The notes below the pieces were generated by a model. That model did not search any database, was not told where the DNA came from, and saw only the letters and a list, made by a program, of their open reading frames with translations. A stretch of 64,000 bases of DNA. Origin: Mixophyes australis (lineage: Eukaryota; Chordata; Amphibia; Anura; Limnodynastidae). How positions within the stretch are numbered: position 1 is the first letter of the stretch; every line of letters begins with the position of its first letter. Where the stretch lies: contig JAVHZZ010000003.1 of the NCBI GenBank assembly GCA_036250195.1, positions 340,509,375-340,573,374 on the forward strand, written 5' to 3'. Shown here in pieces: positions 23,891 through 40,964 of the stretch. The position numbers and the translations under genes are program-made.

Positions 23891-24213
23891 GAAGTGGGCA
23901 GGATGTGAGCCCCGTTGATCTGATTCGGCATGATTGCGTGAGCCCTCTTGAACTGATTTGTCATGATCGCGTCATTTTGAACCCAAAATGATGTGATTCG
24001 TAGTGCCCCACCCCCCTCTGGACCTGGAACCTTGCTTTTATTTTGCATTTGTGCGGCTTGATGGTACTCTCCGCTCTTGGGAAACGTATCTGCAAATTAG
24101 AATTGTGCCTTTGTCTTCGGGGAGGCAGAAAATGCTGAACAGACACATTGTGCAGAAGTGCCAATTTCTCATCAAAAGTCAGACATACAACCACTTTACA
24201 ACAAATTTTTAAA

Positions 24214-24749
24214 TTAAGGCTAGGTCCACACTACAGTGTTTTCAGCTAATTATCGGGTCAACTGGATGATAAACGGCTGATTGGGCCAATATCACAGTAG
24301 TGTGTACCTTGGAACGATGAACGATTATTGTTCCAAACACATGAAATTTTCAAACTGACTGTATCTCGTTCAGCAATGGAATGATGTCTTTCCAATTCTG
24401 CAGTGTGTATGTACACACAATCAGGATCTCCATAGAGGTTAGAGCCAGTGGGGTAAATTTAGCAAGCTGCAGGTTCGCAAAAGTGGAGATGTTGCCTATA
24501 GCAACCAATCACATTCTAGTTATCATTTATTTAGTACATTCTACAAAATGACAGCTAGAATCTGATTGGTTGCTATAGGCAACATCTCCACTTTTTTAAA
24601 CCCGCAGCTTCATACATTTACTTAAAAATCATTTCAGCTGATGGTTATGACAGATGAAGAGCACAGATCTGAAGGTAAATCTTGTAAAATGTGTATAATG
24701 TGTACACATGAATCGGCATGTACATCTGTAGTGTGTACCCAGCCTAAAC
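24214..24749. mobile_element. MITE with TAGGCTGGGTACACACTACAG-type ends, host of a nested MITE
   Basis: Left end TTAAGGCTAGGTCCACACTACAG and right end CTGTAGTGTGTACCCAGCCTAAA are inverted repeats, giving an element of about 535 bp. A second inner palindrome (24449-24624) of another family sits inside, so the outer element is older. Confidence 0.75.
24449..24624. mobile_element. palindromic MITE ('GTTGCCTATAGCAACC' family), copy 1
   Basis: Two arms of about 65 bases are reverse complements. The left carries GTTGCCTATAGCAACCAATC, the right GATTGGTTGCTATAGGCAAC, joined by an AT-rich centre (TTTAGTACATTCTACAAAAT). Other copies in this window are at 38311, 39058, 44113, 44336, 45980 and 62140. 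It is nested in the MITE 24214-24749. Confidence 0.9.
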
Positions 24750-25421
24750 AAGAGGTTTGTGGTTTTGCCCAAAATAATGGTGGTTTTATTCACGGCTTAG
24801 TGTAATCATGACATACACATGGCACTTTTGTGTGTTTCAAGGTTTGTTGGGCAAAGTGTTGCATAGAAATGCGCTGCCCCCGTAGTGCAGCTGGAAGAAA
24901 GATGCGCCCCATTAAAGGTAGAGGACAAGATGATCTCCTTCAGATAAGAGATGCTGCAACAAATCCCATTGCAGACCGGAAATGACCATACACCCTTTAA
25001 AATGTGCCCTCTCCACCCTTTTATCTCAGTGTGATAATCTTGATTTTGCTCTGCTTCACAGATCTGCACCCTTTCCCCTTACTCCATACACTGAGCGCCC
25101 TCACTCCACCCACCTCCGCCCACAGTAACTTTCTCCCCAAACATCAACATCCTGTTTCCTAAACCTCTGTGCACCTGCGGAAACTGAAGTGCGCGAGTCC
25201 TACAAAATAGAATGTTTTGCATTTCGTAAACTTGGCCCAATATGTACAATGTTGCTGTGTTTGTCTGATGCATTGTAATAGATGTTATATGTCAGTCGTA
25301 CCGCAAACCATACACTAAAGGTCACCTACCAAGCGCAAAATATGCAGACGGGCAGCGGATTGGACCGTCTCGAGCATACATAGGCACTCACTCACTGTCT
25401 ACCTTTGGGCAGGGCCTCTGG

Positions 25422-25940
25422 TCAAACTTTTTGAGGGCCACTTGCAGGACTGAGATTGGGATGTGCATGGTGGTAAAATGAAAACTGTCCCTTCCAGATA
25501 CAGACAACTATTGTTTTTTGACCACCCCTTAATTTATTACATATTTTACAAAGTTCTCCTGAAATATTGCTCGCACAAAGCTCCAGAGAGTAACTGGAGG
25601 GAAAATGTATTTCATGTGTCACATTAGTAGTGTTATTACACTGGCAGACTGCACCTATAAAAGCACTTTCCTGTATAAACTGGTGGATAGGCTGATGCCT
25701 GATTACTGGCACCTCCAAAATAAAGACCTTTGTGCCACAGGTGGTACACATACTGTGGCCACCAACTGAACTAGAATGTCCAAAAAGTGCAGTCTTCACC
25801 CCCTGAACCAAAAATAAATATGTTCTCCTGTAACACAAAATCTCTTTTAGGCACAATAATGGGAACAATATGAGGCACATTGCTGCTCTTAGCCTTGGTT
25901 CAATAAGGAACTTTCTGATTAACATAACACCACTCCTCAC
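25422..25940 (-). other. unrecognised 172-codon open frame in EML6 intron
   Basis: A minus-strand frame, long for this AT-rich sequence, lies between the last two EML6 exons in the sense direction of EML6. It is Cys- and His-containing (MCTTCGTK, CNNTTNVTHEIHF, SGELCKICNK). I recognise no family. A stop lies a short way upstream of its first Met and no splice signals bring in other exons. It may be a fossil of a mobile element or chance. Confidence 0.25.
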
Positions 25941-26158
25941 AGGCTACACTTTACACTCCTGCAGTAAACGTGTTACTCCATGCACAAACCTGTATGAACA
26001 CATGCAATTACACACAAATAGGATTATGACGTCCAAACAACCTGTGCTTTAGGTCTACAGTTCTGAAGCTTCCGAAATGACCCTTACTGTGTTACTGTGT
26101 TAGGATTATTATATAATCAGTGTATATGTCATGACATTTCATTTGATAAGTGGCATTA

Positions 26159-26275
<117 letters not shown>

Positions 26276-27098
26276 TTACAACACATTATTCAAATATCTG
26301 TCTGTTTCTATATATACACTATTTCTAGCAACATATTTCAAACCATAGACATTTAAGTTTTAAATGACATAATACACACAGATGCAAAGTTTTCCATTGG
26401 AATTAAAACCAGATGGTGTGTGGTATAACAGATAGTATACTTACTACTACACATATGTGGACACTGGACATTATTTAAAAGGATTGTAACTTAAAATATA
26501 TTAGCTTAATTGTGCCTATTAGAATGTATGTGCTAGACACAGTTGCATGCTATTACTCCCTGTAAACACGCGAGGTGGCGTCTGATATCGCGTCACCTGC
26601 TTTCTGTCATCATTTCGGTCCTTTCTGAACCTGGCCACAGTCCTAATGTTGTCTACCCCCGATCAGGTCCCACACATGACTTGTCACTAGGTCACACTCC
26701 TATTATACTACGAGGGGGTTATCACACCTCCATAAGACTGACAGGAGAGCTCAGAGAGGATATTATGTGAAAGAGAAGAGATACAAGTAGACCTGTGCTG
26801 GTGAAACAGACTGCGATACTGCAGCGGATATCAGGCAATTAGCCAATATTGTGGTAACAATAGGAAATTTTACTGGCATGTTGGTGATATGATAAAGACC
26901 AATAAAGGCCTGTGTGTGCAGTTGTCCTCTGATTGCTTTAACCAGTTCTAGTGATGCTGAATGTTACCAGCTCCTCTGGCTGAATGCTCAGATTTTGTCC
27001 GGTATGACTACCCGCTTGTGTGGCAAAACCAACCATTGATCCTGCCGCTAAACTCTCAGGCCAAGGAACAGCTATACTAGCAGCTTCATGTATACTAC

Positions 27099-27759
27099 TG
27101 TTACGCCTATATTTTGTATATAGCAGCAGTACCTCAAAGCCACCAGAGGTGCTGCTGTTCTGTTCCTGAACTTTTCACCATGCCTGTAGGAGTTAATCCC
27201 CTTGCCTGATTAGAACTGCACCTGTCTCACAGCTTCAAATACCTGCCGCAAACTGTGCTCTGTGCAGTTCATCAGTTTTTACCTGGCTGCTGCTCGTCTC
27301 CTGTAATCTCCTGTTAATGCCTGCTGACGTCTTGTTATGACCCTCTGCCTGATTTTCCTGGACCCGGTTTGTTTGCCTGTTGCCCTGACCTCGGCTTGAT
27401 TATTGTACTATGCTTATTTGCTTGTGACCCTGACCTCTGCCTGGCTATTGGATTCTGCTTACCCTGATCTCTGCTTGGTCACTGGACTCAGTTTGTCTGG
27501 TTCCCTGGACAGCCTCCTGGACTGGGGTAACTCATTATACTTGTCCCCACTATTTAATTGTATCTGTCATTACTTGGAACCTGTTGATCTGTGGATTGTC
27601 CTGCCATTGATCACACCTGTTCATATCTGTGGATTTGAGTTATACCTGTTTATATGGCTACCTGGAAACTGAATCCTTGTTTATGTATTTTGCCTGAATA
27701 AAGACATTGGTTTATTATACTTCTGTTGCTGCTTCCTGAAATTGCTAGGAATCGTAACA
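27099..27759 (+). mobile_element. solo LTR of a retrotransposon
   Basis: The 661-bp block starts TGTTACGCC and ends CGTAACA, with short inverted ends of TG..CA type. The flanks ACTAC (27094-27098) and ACTGC (27760-27764) look like a 5-bp target duplication with one change. Inside are CCTGACCTCTGCCTGG-type imperfect repeats typical of frog Ty3/gypsy-like LTRs, and a poly(A) signal AATAAA at 27697. No internal coding region remains, so it is a recombined solo LTR. It sits antisense in the EML6 intron. Confidence 0.7.
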
Positions 27760-27833
27760 ACTGCATTACATACTTTACATTACACATATAAAAAAGAAAC
27801 ACATATAAAAAGGGATTGTCCGTTAAAGTGTTA

Positions 27834-28154
<321 letters not shown>

Positions 28155-29129
28155 CTACATTTACTTCCTGGCTGCACTTATGCTCTTCATCTGATTGACA
28201 CTTTTATCCTTTTTCCATATTTACTGACATTGGGGCAAATGACAAATACATTATTTTCCATAACATTTATCCATTTAAATGATGATGAGAAAATCTGTGG
28301 TGCTTTGCAGAAAAATAAAATAGAATATGAAATAGAAATTGTGCCATTAATTAGTCTCTTGTTTCTCATTTTTTAGTAATTTAGTTAGTTTGACTATTTT
28401 CGTCTGTCTTTTCCATTTAATTTGCCATTAGCTCCTAGCCAATGCCAGTTCAATTCCATCCAACTTAATATACGTACAAACTTCACAAATGTCCCACTTT
28501 GCTTCCATCCAAACCTTAACATGTATTAGATGGAGTTCACCATGAATTCTGGTGGTTCCAGTCCCAAGTTGCTTTTCTGTATACTAGTACTGCTCAGCTG
28601 GATAGTATAGGGATAACCAAATAATAACAACCCCCGGTTAGTTTGTCAAAGATTATAGCAAATGAAAGCAAAGGAAATATAATTTGAAGTGCTTTGGTCT
28701 GACATTAATATGAACTAACAGGTATGTGGATGAGGCGCATGTAGCGATTGGTCTTGGTATTCAGAGATATTGTTCACATACTAGTATTCCATACTTCCTA
28801 AACCTAAACCATCAGTTCTGCCCCGTTATCACAAGTTACCTGCTCCTCTATCACCCTTTTACATGTATCCTATCGTTCCTATCATCTGTAAATGCCTCTC
28901 TATCTCTCAATGCCTTTTTTCATTTCTTTCATACTTTGTACAAGCTGCCTGAAATTAATTTACTTGTTGACTCCTGTTGCTCAACTATGAACTTTGTTGA
29001 TTTTGTAATTTTGTTTCTCTCTGGATTGTGGCGGAAAATAATCTATGTCTAGCGCACCCACTAGGCCAGCAAAATAAAATAGATAAATAGCAAATAAATA
29101 AATAACTAAATATATTAGATGTTGGATTA

Positions 29130-29240
<111 letters not shown>

Positions 29241-29300
29241 TCAGAAAGACATTGGACATATGATAAAACAGGAAGTGCGAGGACATTAGAGAGTATGAGA

Positions 29301-29596
29301 GAATAACATCAATAAGAAAAAGAAAGTGGTTGAGGTAGGTGTAGATGGATGTGGCAGCGCTCTGTGCTTGGCTATGACGTGGAACACTATGGACTACAAC
29401 TCCCATGAGTCTCAGCGTGCAAGTAACCGCTAGAAGACTGCAGTGTACAGTGAGCTGCAGAACCGCAATTTACCTCTTTAGACATGAAATAAGACACTCC
29501 GCATAAATAGAAAATAAAGTATATAAAAGAGGTAATGCAAATGTGATCATTATGTAAATGGTTCAGACAGCAAGTAAGAAACATGAAGAGAGATGT
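29301..29596 (+). repeat. inverted duplicate of an EML6 exon-intron border (copy A)
   Basis: This stretch on the + strand matches the minus strand of 40640-40920 with only a few substitutions and small indels (my estimate 95% or more). Its start reproduces the last 34 bases of the EML6 exon at 40886 and its donor (GTTGAG then GTAGGTGTAG), followed by about 245 bases of that exon's downstream intron. It lies in the EML6 intron between 29234 and 30282, antisense to the gene. No flanking target duplication is evident. Confidence 0.9.
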
Positions 29597-30185
29597 GTAG
29601 TGAATGCTTAAGAAGAAGACTGGACAATGCAATCTTCCCGAGCTCACAGTGTAAAGCAGCTCTCTACTTCTGGCACAGGGGGAGTTGATGGGGAGCATGG
29701 GCAGGTCATAAGGTAGAGTGTGGGGTTTGGCTTAAAGTGGAAAACCCTTTTAATAAAATCGTGCCATTCGAACATGTGCTGTAACCCATAGCAAGCAATC
29801 TGATATTATTTTTAGTTTTACTGTAGTAGGCTGATATTTGATTTGCTGATGCTGATTATATTGCTCTGAATCCCATGATATGAAATAACCCCCCAGGTGA
29901 ACTTTTAAATATCTGTGTTCTTAAAACAGGTGCATAGGAAATAGAATTGTTGCCCATATCAACAAATCAGTCAAACACACAGTGAAACTCTTCTGTAATT
30001 TATCTAGTACTTTCTACATGAAAACAAAGATTTGGTTCCCTTGACCCTTTGCACCAGTTTTCATATATGAGCTCTAATGTAATTGTGACCATCTACATAT
30101 AGTAATGATACAATTACATTATTTCCACTGTAACATAGGTTTACATTGAAATAACACAGATGTGCTGCAGAGAGTTTGAATTTCA

Positions 30186-30473
<288 letters not shown>

Positions 30474-30647
30474 TTAGTGCTATCCAATACCTGGCTTAAG
30501 TACACAGCCAATCACATATAAATACATTATTCTGTTACATTTCCCTAACGAGACAAAAGAAATTCGCTAATTATATATTTTCTGAGAGCTTCCCCTATAG
30601 TCATTATTTTACACCCGTGTCCAGTTCTGGACAACCCCCCCAATTTA

Positions 30648-30947
<300 letters not shown>

Positions 30948-31048
30948 TCAATCCCAGAGCCACATACCTACAAGAGCTGTGAGGAAAACATGGCCTTGAA
31001 GACAGTTTACTGGGTAGATTCTTTTACATGTTATACATAGGTTGTCTA

Positions 31049-31466
<418 letters not shown>

Positions 31467-31754
31467 TCAGGAGTTGAACATACTTGCCAACTCTCCCTGA
31501 ATGTCAGGGAGACTCCCTGAACTAGGGGTGATCTCCCTCACTCCCTGAAGCCAGTACAAGACGTGGTTGGCTTCGCCATTTGTGGCATGATGACACAGTT
31601 CAGAAATTGTGTCCTATGTCCATGTATTGATGCCTATGGAGGTGGCCATTTTCATGGAGACCAAGATTTAATCAAAGACTGACAGGTAAGACAACATGAC
31701 TTCAGTAATGGAGACAGAATTGTAAAAGACAATTCAGTCTCTAGAGATTCATTA

Positions 31755-32042
31755 ACGCATAGTTGCCTACTCTCCCGGAATATCTGGGAGACCTCCCGGG
31801 AGAGCAGGGCAACCTCCTGATTCTCGCCCCCGCAATAGATAAGTGACGGGGCGTAATGACGCAAATATCGCGTCATCTTAGCCCCGCTCATCTTAGCCCC
31901 GCTCCCTGCTGTAACCGGCCAAAATTGTGACAATCGTTCAGGGGCGGGGTCAAAATTATGTGATTTGTCAAGCCCCGCCCCCACACGCCCACCTTCCCTG
32001 GGATCTCCCTGAAGCCAATGAGGAAAAGTTCACAAGTATGGA
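31755..32042. mobile_element. 'TTGCCTACTCTCCCGGAA' MITE
   Basis: Starts near CATAGTTGCCTACTCTCCC and ends near CACAAGTATGGAG, with inner palindromes (CTCCCGGGAGAG) and GC-rich GCCCCGCC blocks. A second member in opposite order ends at 60945 (GAGAGTAGGCAAGTATGC), and a shorter one is at 31480-31560. Borders are approximate. Confidence 0.55.
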
Positions 32043-32524
32043 GTTGAACGGAGTCTGTAAATATGGTATCATTGCATGCTATCACAACAAATTTCTTTTT
32101 TAATCATACAGTAAAACAATGGCTTTAATTATTCTCCGTTTGTGAGCCCCACGGGGGAAATAGGTCACCAGATGGACAGTTAAACATAAACAGTATTTTA
32201 GATTTAACGTGTCCTTGTCATCAAAACACACTGAAGGCGGCCATTTTGTGGACTAAGCCACAAACTACCAGTTCACTAGGAATTAGTGACATCACTGAGG
32301 CATGCAGCAGGAAGTGGAATTCTACTGAATTGATTGTCTGCATTCTAATGAATATTGCTTAAGCTCACAGAATGGCTGCCCGCACTGTCAGCAGGCCACA
32401 TATATACTATAAAATCATATTAGTGTTTACATACAAAATATTTAGATTTTCATGGTGAACCCATAATTGTGTATCGAGGTACTAACACTATACTGTGTGG
32501 TTCACACTGCATTAGATCTACTTA

Positions 32525-32701
<177 letters not shown>

Positions 32702-33073
32702 TCAATTAGTAGATATATATTAGTTTAACATCATAATTTTTTGGTCCTTTTTAGTACATTTTTGCTGCGCTTTATTACGACAATAGATGTTTTTGTTAGT
32801 TGTTCTCTATAGGATAATTTACTACATTTTTAAATGTGACATTAACAGAATCGTACCCACTTTTTACTCATCAGCATAAGATGAGGCAGAAGTAGAAGAA
32901 GAAATGACAGTATATATGGTTACACAAACTGAAGAACAAAGGACAAACCTAAAGACAAGTTAATGAGAATTTCCATTCCACCTTTTTTATTGGATATCTC
33001 CACAATACATAATTATCTAGATCTGATTGATCAATTGCTACACGAGTTTAAATGGTTTCCGACCTTACATTTA

Positions 33074-33364
<291 letters not shown>

Positions 33365-33735
33365 TCAACACATAACATCATACAACATAATATTCCAGAT
33401 TTCAGTGTTCTGTAGCGATGTCCATTAATACCTAGAGCAAACAATGTATTGGTACCTGGAACCTCCACCATTCTCTGTATTTAGCAGGGTACCAGCACTT
33501 ACATATAACCAGAACCTCTGGCTGTCAACTTTGGCGCTGCTGGTATCTCTCCATAGCAGAGTAGATGCGACAAAGCGGTGCCAATTGAAAGCTTTAGTGT
33601 CAGTGTCATATCTCCCCTGCTGCAGATAGCTGAACAACGTCATATGTGATTGGCTGAGGTCCTGGCTACATGTAAATGCTGGATCCTGTTAAATGGTCAA
33701 ATGGCGGGGGTCCAAGGGGAGGGACATCTATCAAA

Positions 33736-33736
33736 A

Positions 33737-33781
<45 letters not shown>
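33736..33781 (+). repeat. (ATT)n microsatellite, about 14 copies
   Basis: A pure trinucleotide run lies 75 bp downstream (in EML6 sense, after the donor) of the exon ending at 33856. It is likely polymorphic in length. Confidence 0.95.
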
Positions 33782-33841
33782 GGCAGGGGAACAGGCAAAA
33801 TTTACTTTTAAAGTGGAACATTTTTTGTTACCATGCTTTCA

Positions 33842-37204
<3,363 letters not shown>

Positions 37205-37600
37205 TATCTACCATGTAGCATGGTGGCAGGAGCATAATACCATGGGGACGATTCTATGCAACAGGGACTAGAAAACTTGTCAATATGAATAAAGTTAGAT
37301 ATAGACACAATTGAAGGAAAACCTGCTGCAGTCTACAAGAGACCTAATACCTTACATTCTAATATAATGACGCACAGCATATAACAAGCGTCATATTGCT
37401 GTGACTTAACAACAGAAAAATGCAATGTCCTGGAGATTCGTAGGCAAAGCTCAGACCTCAACACCATCAAGAATCCGTGCAATGATTTGAAAATGATTCC
37501 AATTTGATCAGGTGGATCTTGCAGTGTCCAGATGGGCAAAGCCGGTAGAGACTTCCCCAAATAGACTCGACTCACAGCTATAACTGCACCTGAAGGTGCT
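37205..37600 (+). mobile_element. Tc1-like transposon fossil
   Basis: Decayed but recognisable + strand pieces of the C-terminal half of a Tc1 transposase: CATGGTGGCAGGAGCATAAT (the HGGG region), GAAAACCTGCTGCAGTCTAC, then AATGTCCTGGAGATTCG and AGACCTCAACACCATCAAGA (the SPDLNPIE region with changes). All frames are interrupted. It differs in family from the Tc1 fossils at 14260 and 46337. Confidence 0.7.
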
Positions 37601-38058
37601 TCTACTGAGTATTAAAACAAGGGAGGGTGAGGGTGGGTTTAAAATACATCTATAATCAATTATTGTCTGTTTTTTATTTTAAAATTAATTAAGAAAAACT
37701 TTACAGGTTCTTGTTTTAGTTGAGTATTTTGATTTGATCAGTGGTAATAATTCTCAAATAAATCCATTTGATTCCAAGGTCTATGAAAATAAAATAAGAA
37801 AAATGCCAAAGGGGTACTAGCCACTGTACAATATGCATTGTGAACAATGACATGTATTGCAGAATTATTTTCCATTTATAGGACAACTGAAACACAGAAC
37901 ATATTTGTATATGTCGCCAGCTCATTTTATAGCTTGGATCAACCATAACAAAAATCAATGCACCTGAAATAGTAAAATATCCCGAATTTTACTTTTGTAA
38001 ACATCAGTTCTCAGGTTGGGTGGTGTAATGATTTTTAAAAATAATAAAATGGCGTTCC

Positions 38059-38215
38059 ACACTGAGGAAGTCCCGCCGCAGAATGAATTCGGACAGCAGC
38101 TACGTCTACTGATAACCAGGGGACATTCCCATGCTGTCAGAGCAGAGAGCCTCGGGTTATAAATAGACCTCACGGCTGTCAGATGTTCATTCTGTGGCGG
38201 GACTTCCTCAGTGTA
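38059..38215. mobile_element. hairpin MITE with CACTGAGGAAGTCCCGCC ends
   Basis: CACACTGAGGAAGTCCCGCC at the left and GGCGGGACTTCCTCAGTGT at the right are inverted repeats, extending inward through GCAGAATGAA/TTCATTCTGTGGC. About 155 bp, no coding. Confidence 0.75.
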
Positions 38216-38310
38216 GGAAGTAGTTTGCGTTGTTTCAAGTCATTTTATTATTTTGCCAAGCATGTTCCGGTGGATTATTTTTAGTTTTTCAGTTTGTTTT
38301 GTTAAACACA

Positions 38311-38494
38311 CTATGGGCTAGATGTACTAAGCTGCGGGTTTGAAAAAGTGGGGATGTTGCTTATAGCAACCAATCAGATTCTAGCTTTCATTTATTTAGT
38401 ACCTTCTACAAAATGATAGCTAGAATCTGATTGGTTGCTATAGGCAACATCCCCACTTTTTCAAACCCGCAGCTTAGTAAATCTAGCCCTATGG
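38311..38494. mobile_element. palindromic MITE ('GTTGCCTATAGCAACC' family), copy 2
   Basis: Long arms from GGGCTAGATGTACTAAGCTG to CAGCTTAGTAAATCTAGCCC. The left inner motif is GTTGCTTATAGCAACCAATC; the right is GATTGGTTGCTATAGGCAAC. The best-preserved copy in the window together with 45980 and 62140. Confidence 0.92.
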
Positions 38495-38893
38495 ATTGAA
38501 CACTAAGAAGATTGATATAGTACAGATGAAGACAAGATTGGTGAGTATGAATGTTGTTTTTTAATTAATTGATTTATAACACTTTTTGTGCTGGCGTGCC
38601 GGACCCACAGGCATTGCTCATTTAATGTCGGCATTGTGACTATCGGCAATCACACTGTCTGAGTATCAGGTAAATGGAAACATCTGCATTTTCATGCAGG
38701 ATAACAGTCAGCATTCTTCCGTCGGAATTTTGACTACAGGTTTGCTCCCACTATAATGTTCAGTGCTGGTCTCAGGCTATAGGGCTGCCCACACTTCCAC
38801 ACACGTATCCAAGGTGACCCCACTCAATATGACAAAGTATAAACACTAACAGATCAGTAAATGTTTTACACATGTTCAAGGCTTTAATATTTG

Positions 38894-38967
38894 GGCAGCA
38901 TAGTGGCTTAGTGGTTAGCACCTCTGCTTCACAGCACTGGGGTCATGAGTTCAATTCCTGACCGTTG
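38894..38967 (+). repeat. tRNA-derived SINE, 5' fragment
   Basis: GGGCAGCATAGTGGCTTAGTG then GTTAGCACCTCTGC and GGGGTCATGAGTTCAATTCC correspond to the A and B box regions of a Pol III SINE. Only the tRNA-like head remains. Confidence 0.75.
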
Positions 38968-39057
38968 ATGTTATCAACATTTTTATCCACAAATCAATTT
39001 GTTTTTTAACTGTAGTTCTCTGTTAAACAACTATTTACTAGTAATAATTTACATAGG

Positions 39058-39232
39058 GGTAGATTTTTCACACCTTCTAAAAAGTAAAAGTGGAGATGTT
39101 CCCCATAGAAACCAATCAGATTATAGCTAACATTTTATAGACTGTACTAGATAAATTATAGCTAGAATCTGATTGGTTGTTATGGGAACACCTCCACTTT
39201 TCCTTTTTAAAAGGTTTGATAAATCTACACAT
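39058..39232. mobile_element. palindromic MITE family, diverged copy 3
   Basis: Same architecture as 38311, with AAAAGTGGAGATGTTCCCCA and AACACCTCCACTTTT. The inner AACCAATCAGATTATAGC and GCTAGAATCTGATTGG are kept, but the X-box-like core is changed (GTTCCCCATAGAAACC). Confidence 0.8.
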
Positions 39233-39723
39233 TTTTGGGGGTAAACAGGCTATGTCAGTTTTGTTTTCTGTGAATACATCTCCATTTTACAAAGCCATTC
39301 ATGTAGTAGCAACTTATATTTGGTGGCAACCAAGCTCAGCAAATTCACAGTCATTCTATAAAAAGTCGTAAAATTATATGTGACGCTCAGATTAGAGGAC
39401 AATTCTGATTATTGCCGCTAAATTGATGAAGGTACACAACTGTATAAAGTACCTCAAAACACAAAGAAAATGACGCAGAGCGTTGTGCTTAAGACGCCAA
39501 GCATTGTCCCTTGATAAGCTCTGGTTAGGAACAAGTTTATATACATAAAACTGAGGTATGAGATACAGTTGTTAATTTGTGGAACTGATCAGCCAGTAAA
39601 AAAAAGAGGTCTTTAAATATCTGTCTGGACTGATTCACACCACAAACAGGATGTTTACAATATAAAATAAAACAACGGTCTGTGGGAACAGTCCCCAAGC
39701 TACAGTGGTGTATTATGATATCA

Positions 39724-39912
<189 letters not shown>

Positions 39913-40059
39913 TTAGAGACTTGCAAACAGGCAAGGAGAGTGTTGCCATGTTTGTAACCCATAAAGCAATGTGGCATTAGCTTCCATTTGACTGGTTAAA
40001 GCAGATACCATAAAAAGTAGGGTTATTTGCACCCCAGCTTGCTCTAGGTCTACGCTTTA

Positions 40060-40350
40060 TGAGTATACGGCACAGTAAGTAACACTTCTGCCTCACAGCA
40101 CTGGGATCATGAGTTTGATTCTTGACCGTTGCCTTATCTGTGTGGAGTTTGCGTGGGTTTCCCCTCTGTGCTCTGGTTTCCTCCCACACTCCAAAAACAT
40201 ACTAGTAGGTTAGTCTTTCTGGGTCTGTGTGTGTATGTTAGGGAATTTAGACTGAAAGCCCCAAAGGGGCAGGGATTGATGTGAGTGAGTTCTCTGTACA
40301 GCGCTGCAGAATTATTGGTGCTATATAAATAGATTATGATGATACAGGTC
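40060..40350 (+). repeat. tRNA-derived SINE with L2-like tail
   Basis: Nearly full-length but diverged copy of the SINE at 57137: head CACTTCTGCCTCACAGCACT and GGGATCATGAGTTTGATTC, body with GTTTCCTCCCACACTCC, tail GTACAGCGCTGCAGAATTA then GGTGCTATATAAATAGA. The tail matches the L2-like 3' end, suggesting L2 machinery moved it. Confidence 0.8.
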
Positions 40351-40639
40351 ATCGAATCCAATGTAATTACAGAACTGAGTGCAATCTAACTTTATTGTTT
40401 TATGATTAAGTCATCGAAGACAACATTCAAACAGATAATTATCATTCATTGAACCTTTAAAAACCAAATTCCACACTTTATACAACCCTGACAAAAGGAC
40501 ACTTCTCATTCAGCATTATATATGTAAAAATGTCCCACTCTTTTGCTATATCCAGTTCTCCTCAGTATATTATCATTCAGTAATTATAAAGCACCAGAGG
40601 AACACGGACATTACCAGTATTACATGTTGTATCTTTCAT

Positions 40640-40920
40640 GTTTCTTGTAAACTGTCTGAACCATTTACATAATGATCACATTTTCATTACCTCTTGTATA
40701 TACTTTATTTTCTATTTATGCAGTGTCTTATTTCATGTCTAAAGAGGTAAATTGTGGTTCTGCAGCTCACTGTACACTGCAGTCTTCTAGCGGTTACTGG
40801 CACGCTGAGACTCATGGGAGTTGTAGTCCATAGTGTTCCACGTCATAGCCAAGCACAGAGCGCTGCCACATCCATCTACACCTACCTCAACCACTTTCTT
40901 TTTCTTATTGATGTTATTCT
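40640..40920 (-). repeat. source copy of the inverted exon-intron duplicate (copy B)
   Basis: Minus-strand match of 29301-29596. It covers the last 34 bases of the EML6 exon 40886-40964 and the first 245 bases of the following intron. As it contains the working exon end, this is taken as the source. The exon's first 45 bases are not in the other copy. Confidence 0.9.
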
Positions 40921-40964
40921 TCTGTAGCTTCTCTGGCTGAGGAGCCGCTCGGCTAACTGACGGT
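40886..40964 (-). CDS. EML6: EML6 exon: linker before the third HELP motif
   Basis: 79 bp between GTTTTTAG and GTAGGT. The first base completes a codon begun upstream, then PSVSRAAPQPEKLQKNNINK and KKKVVE follow. A basic, Pro-containing linker conserved in EML5/EML6 (VSRAAPQPEKLQ.NN..KKK). The codon at its start is Arg if joined to 54499 directly, Lys if the candidate microexon at 49673 is used. Confidence 0.95.
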
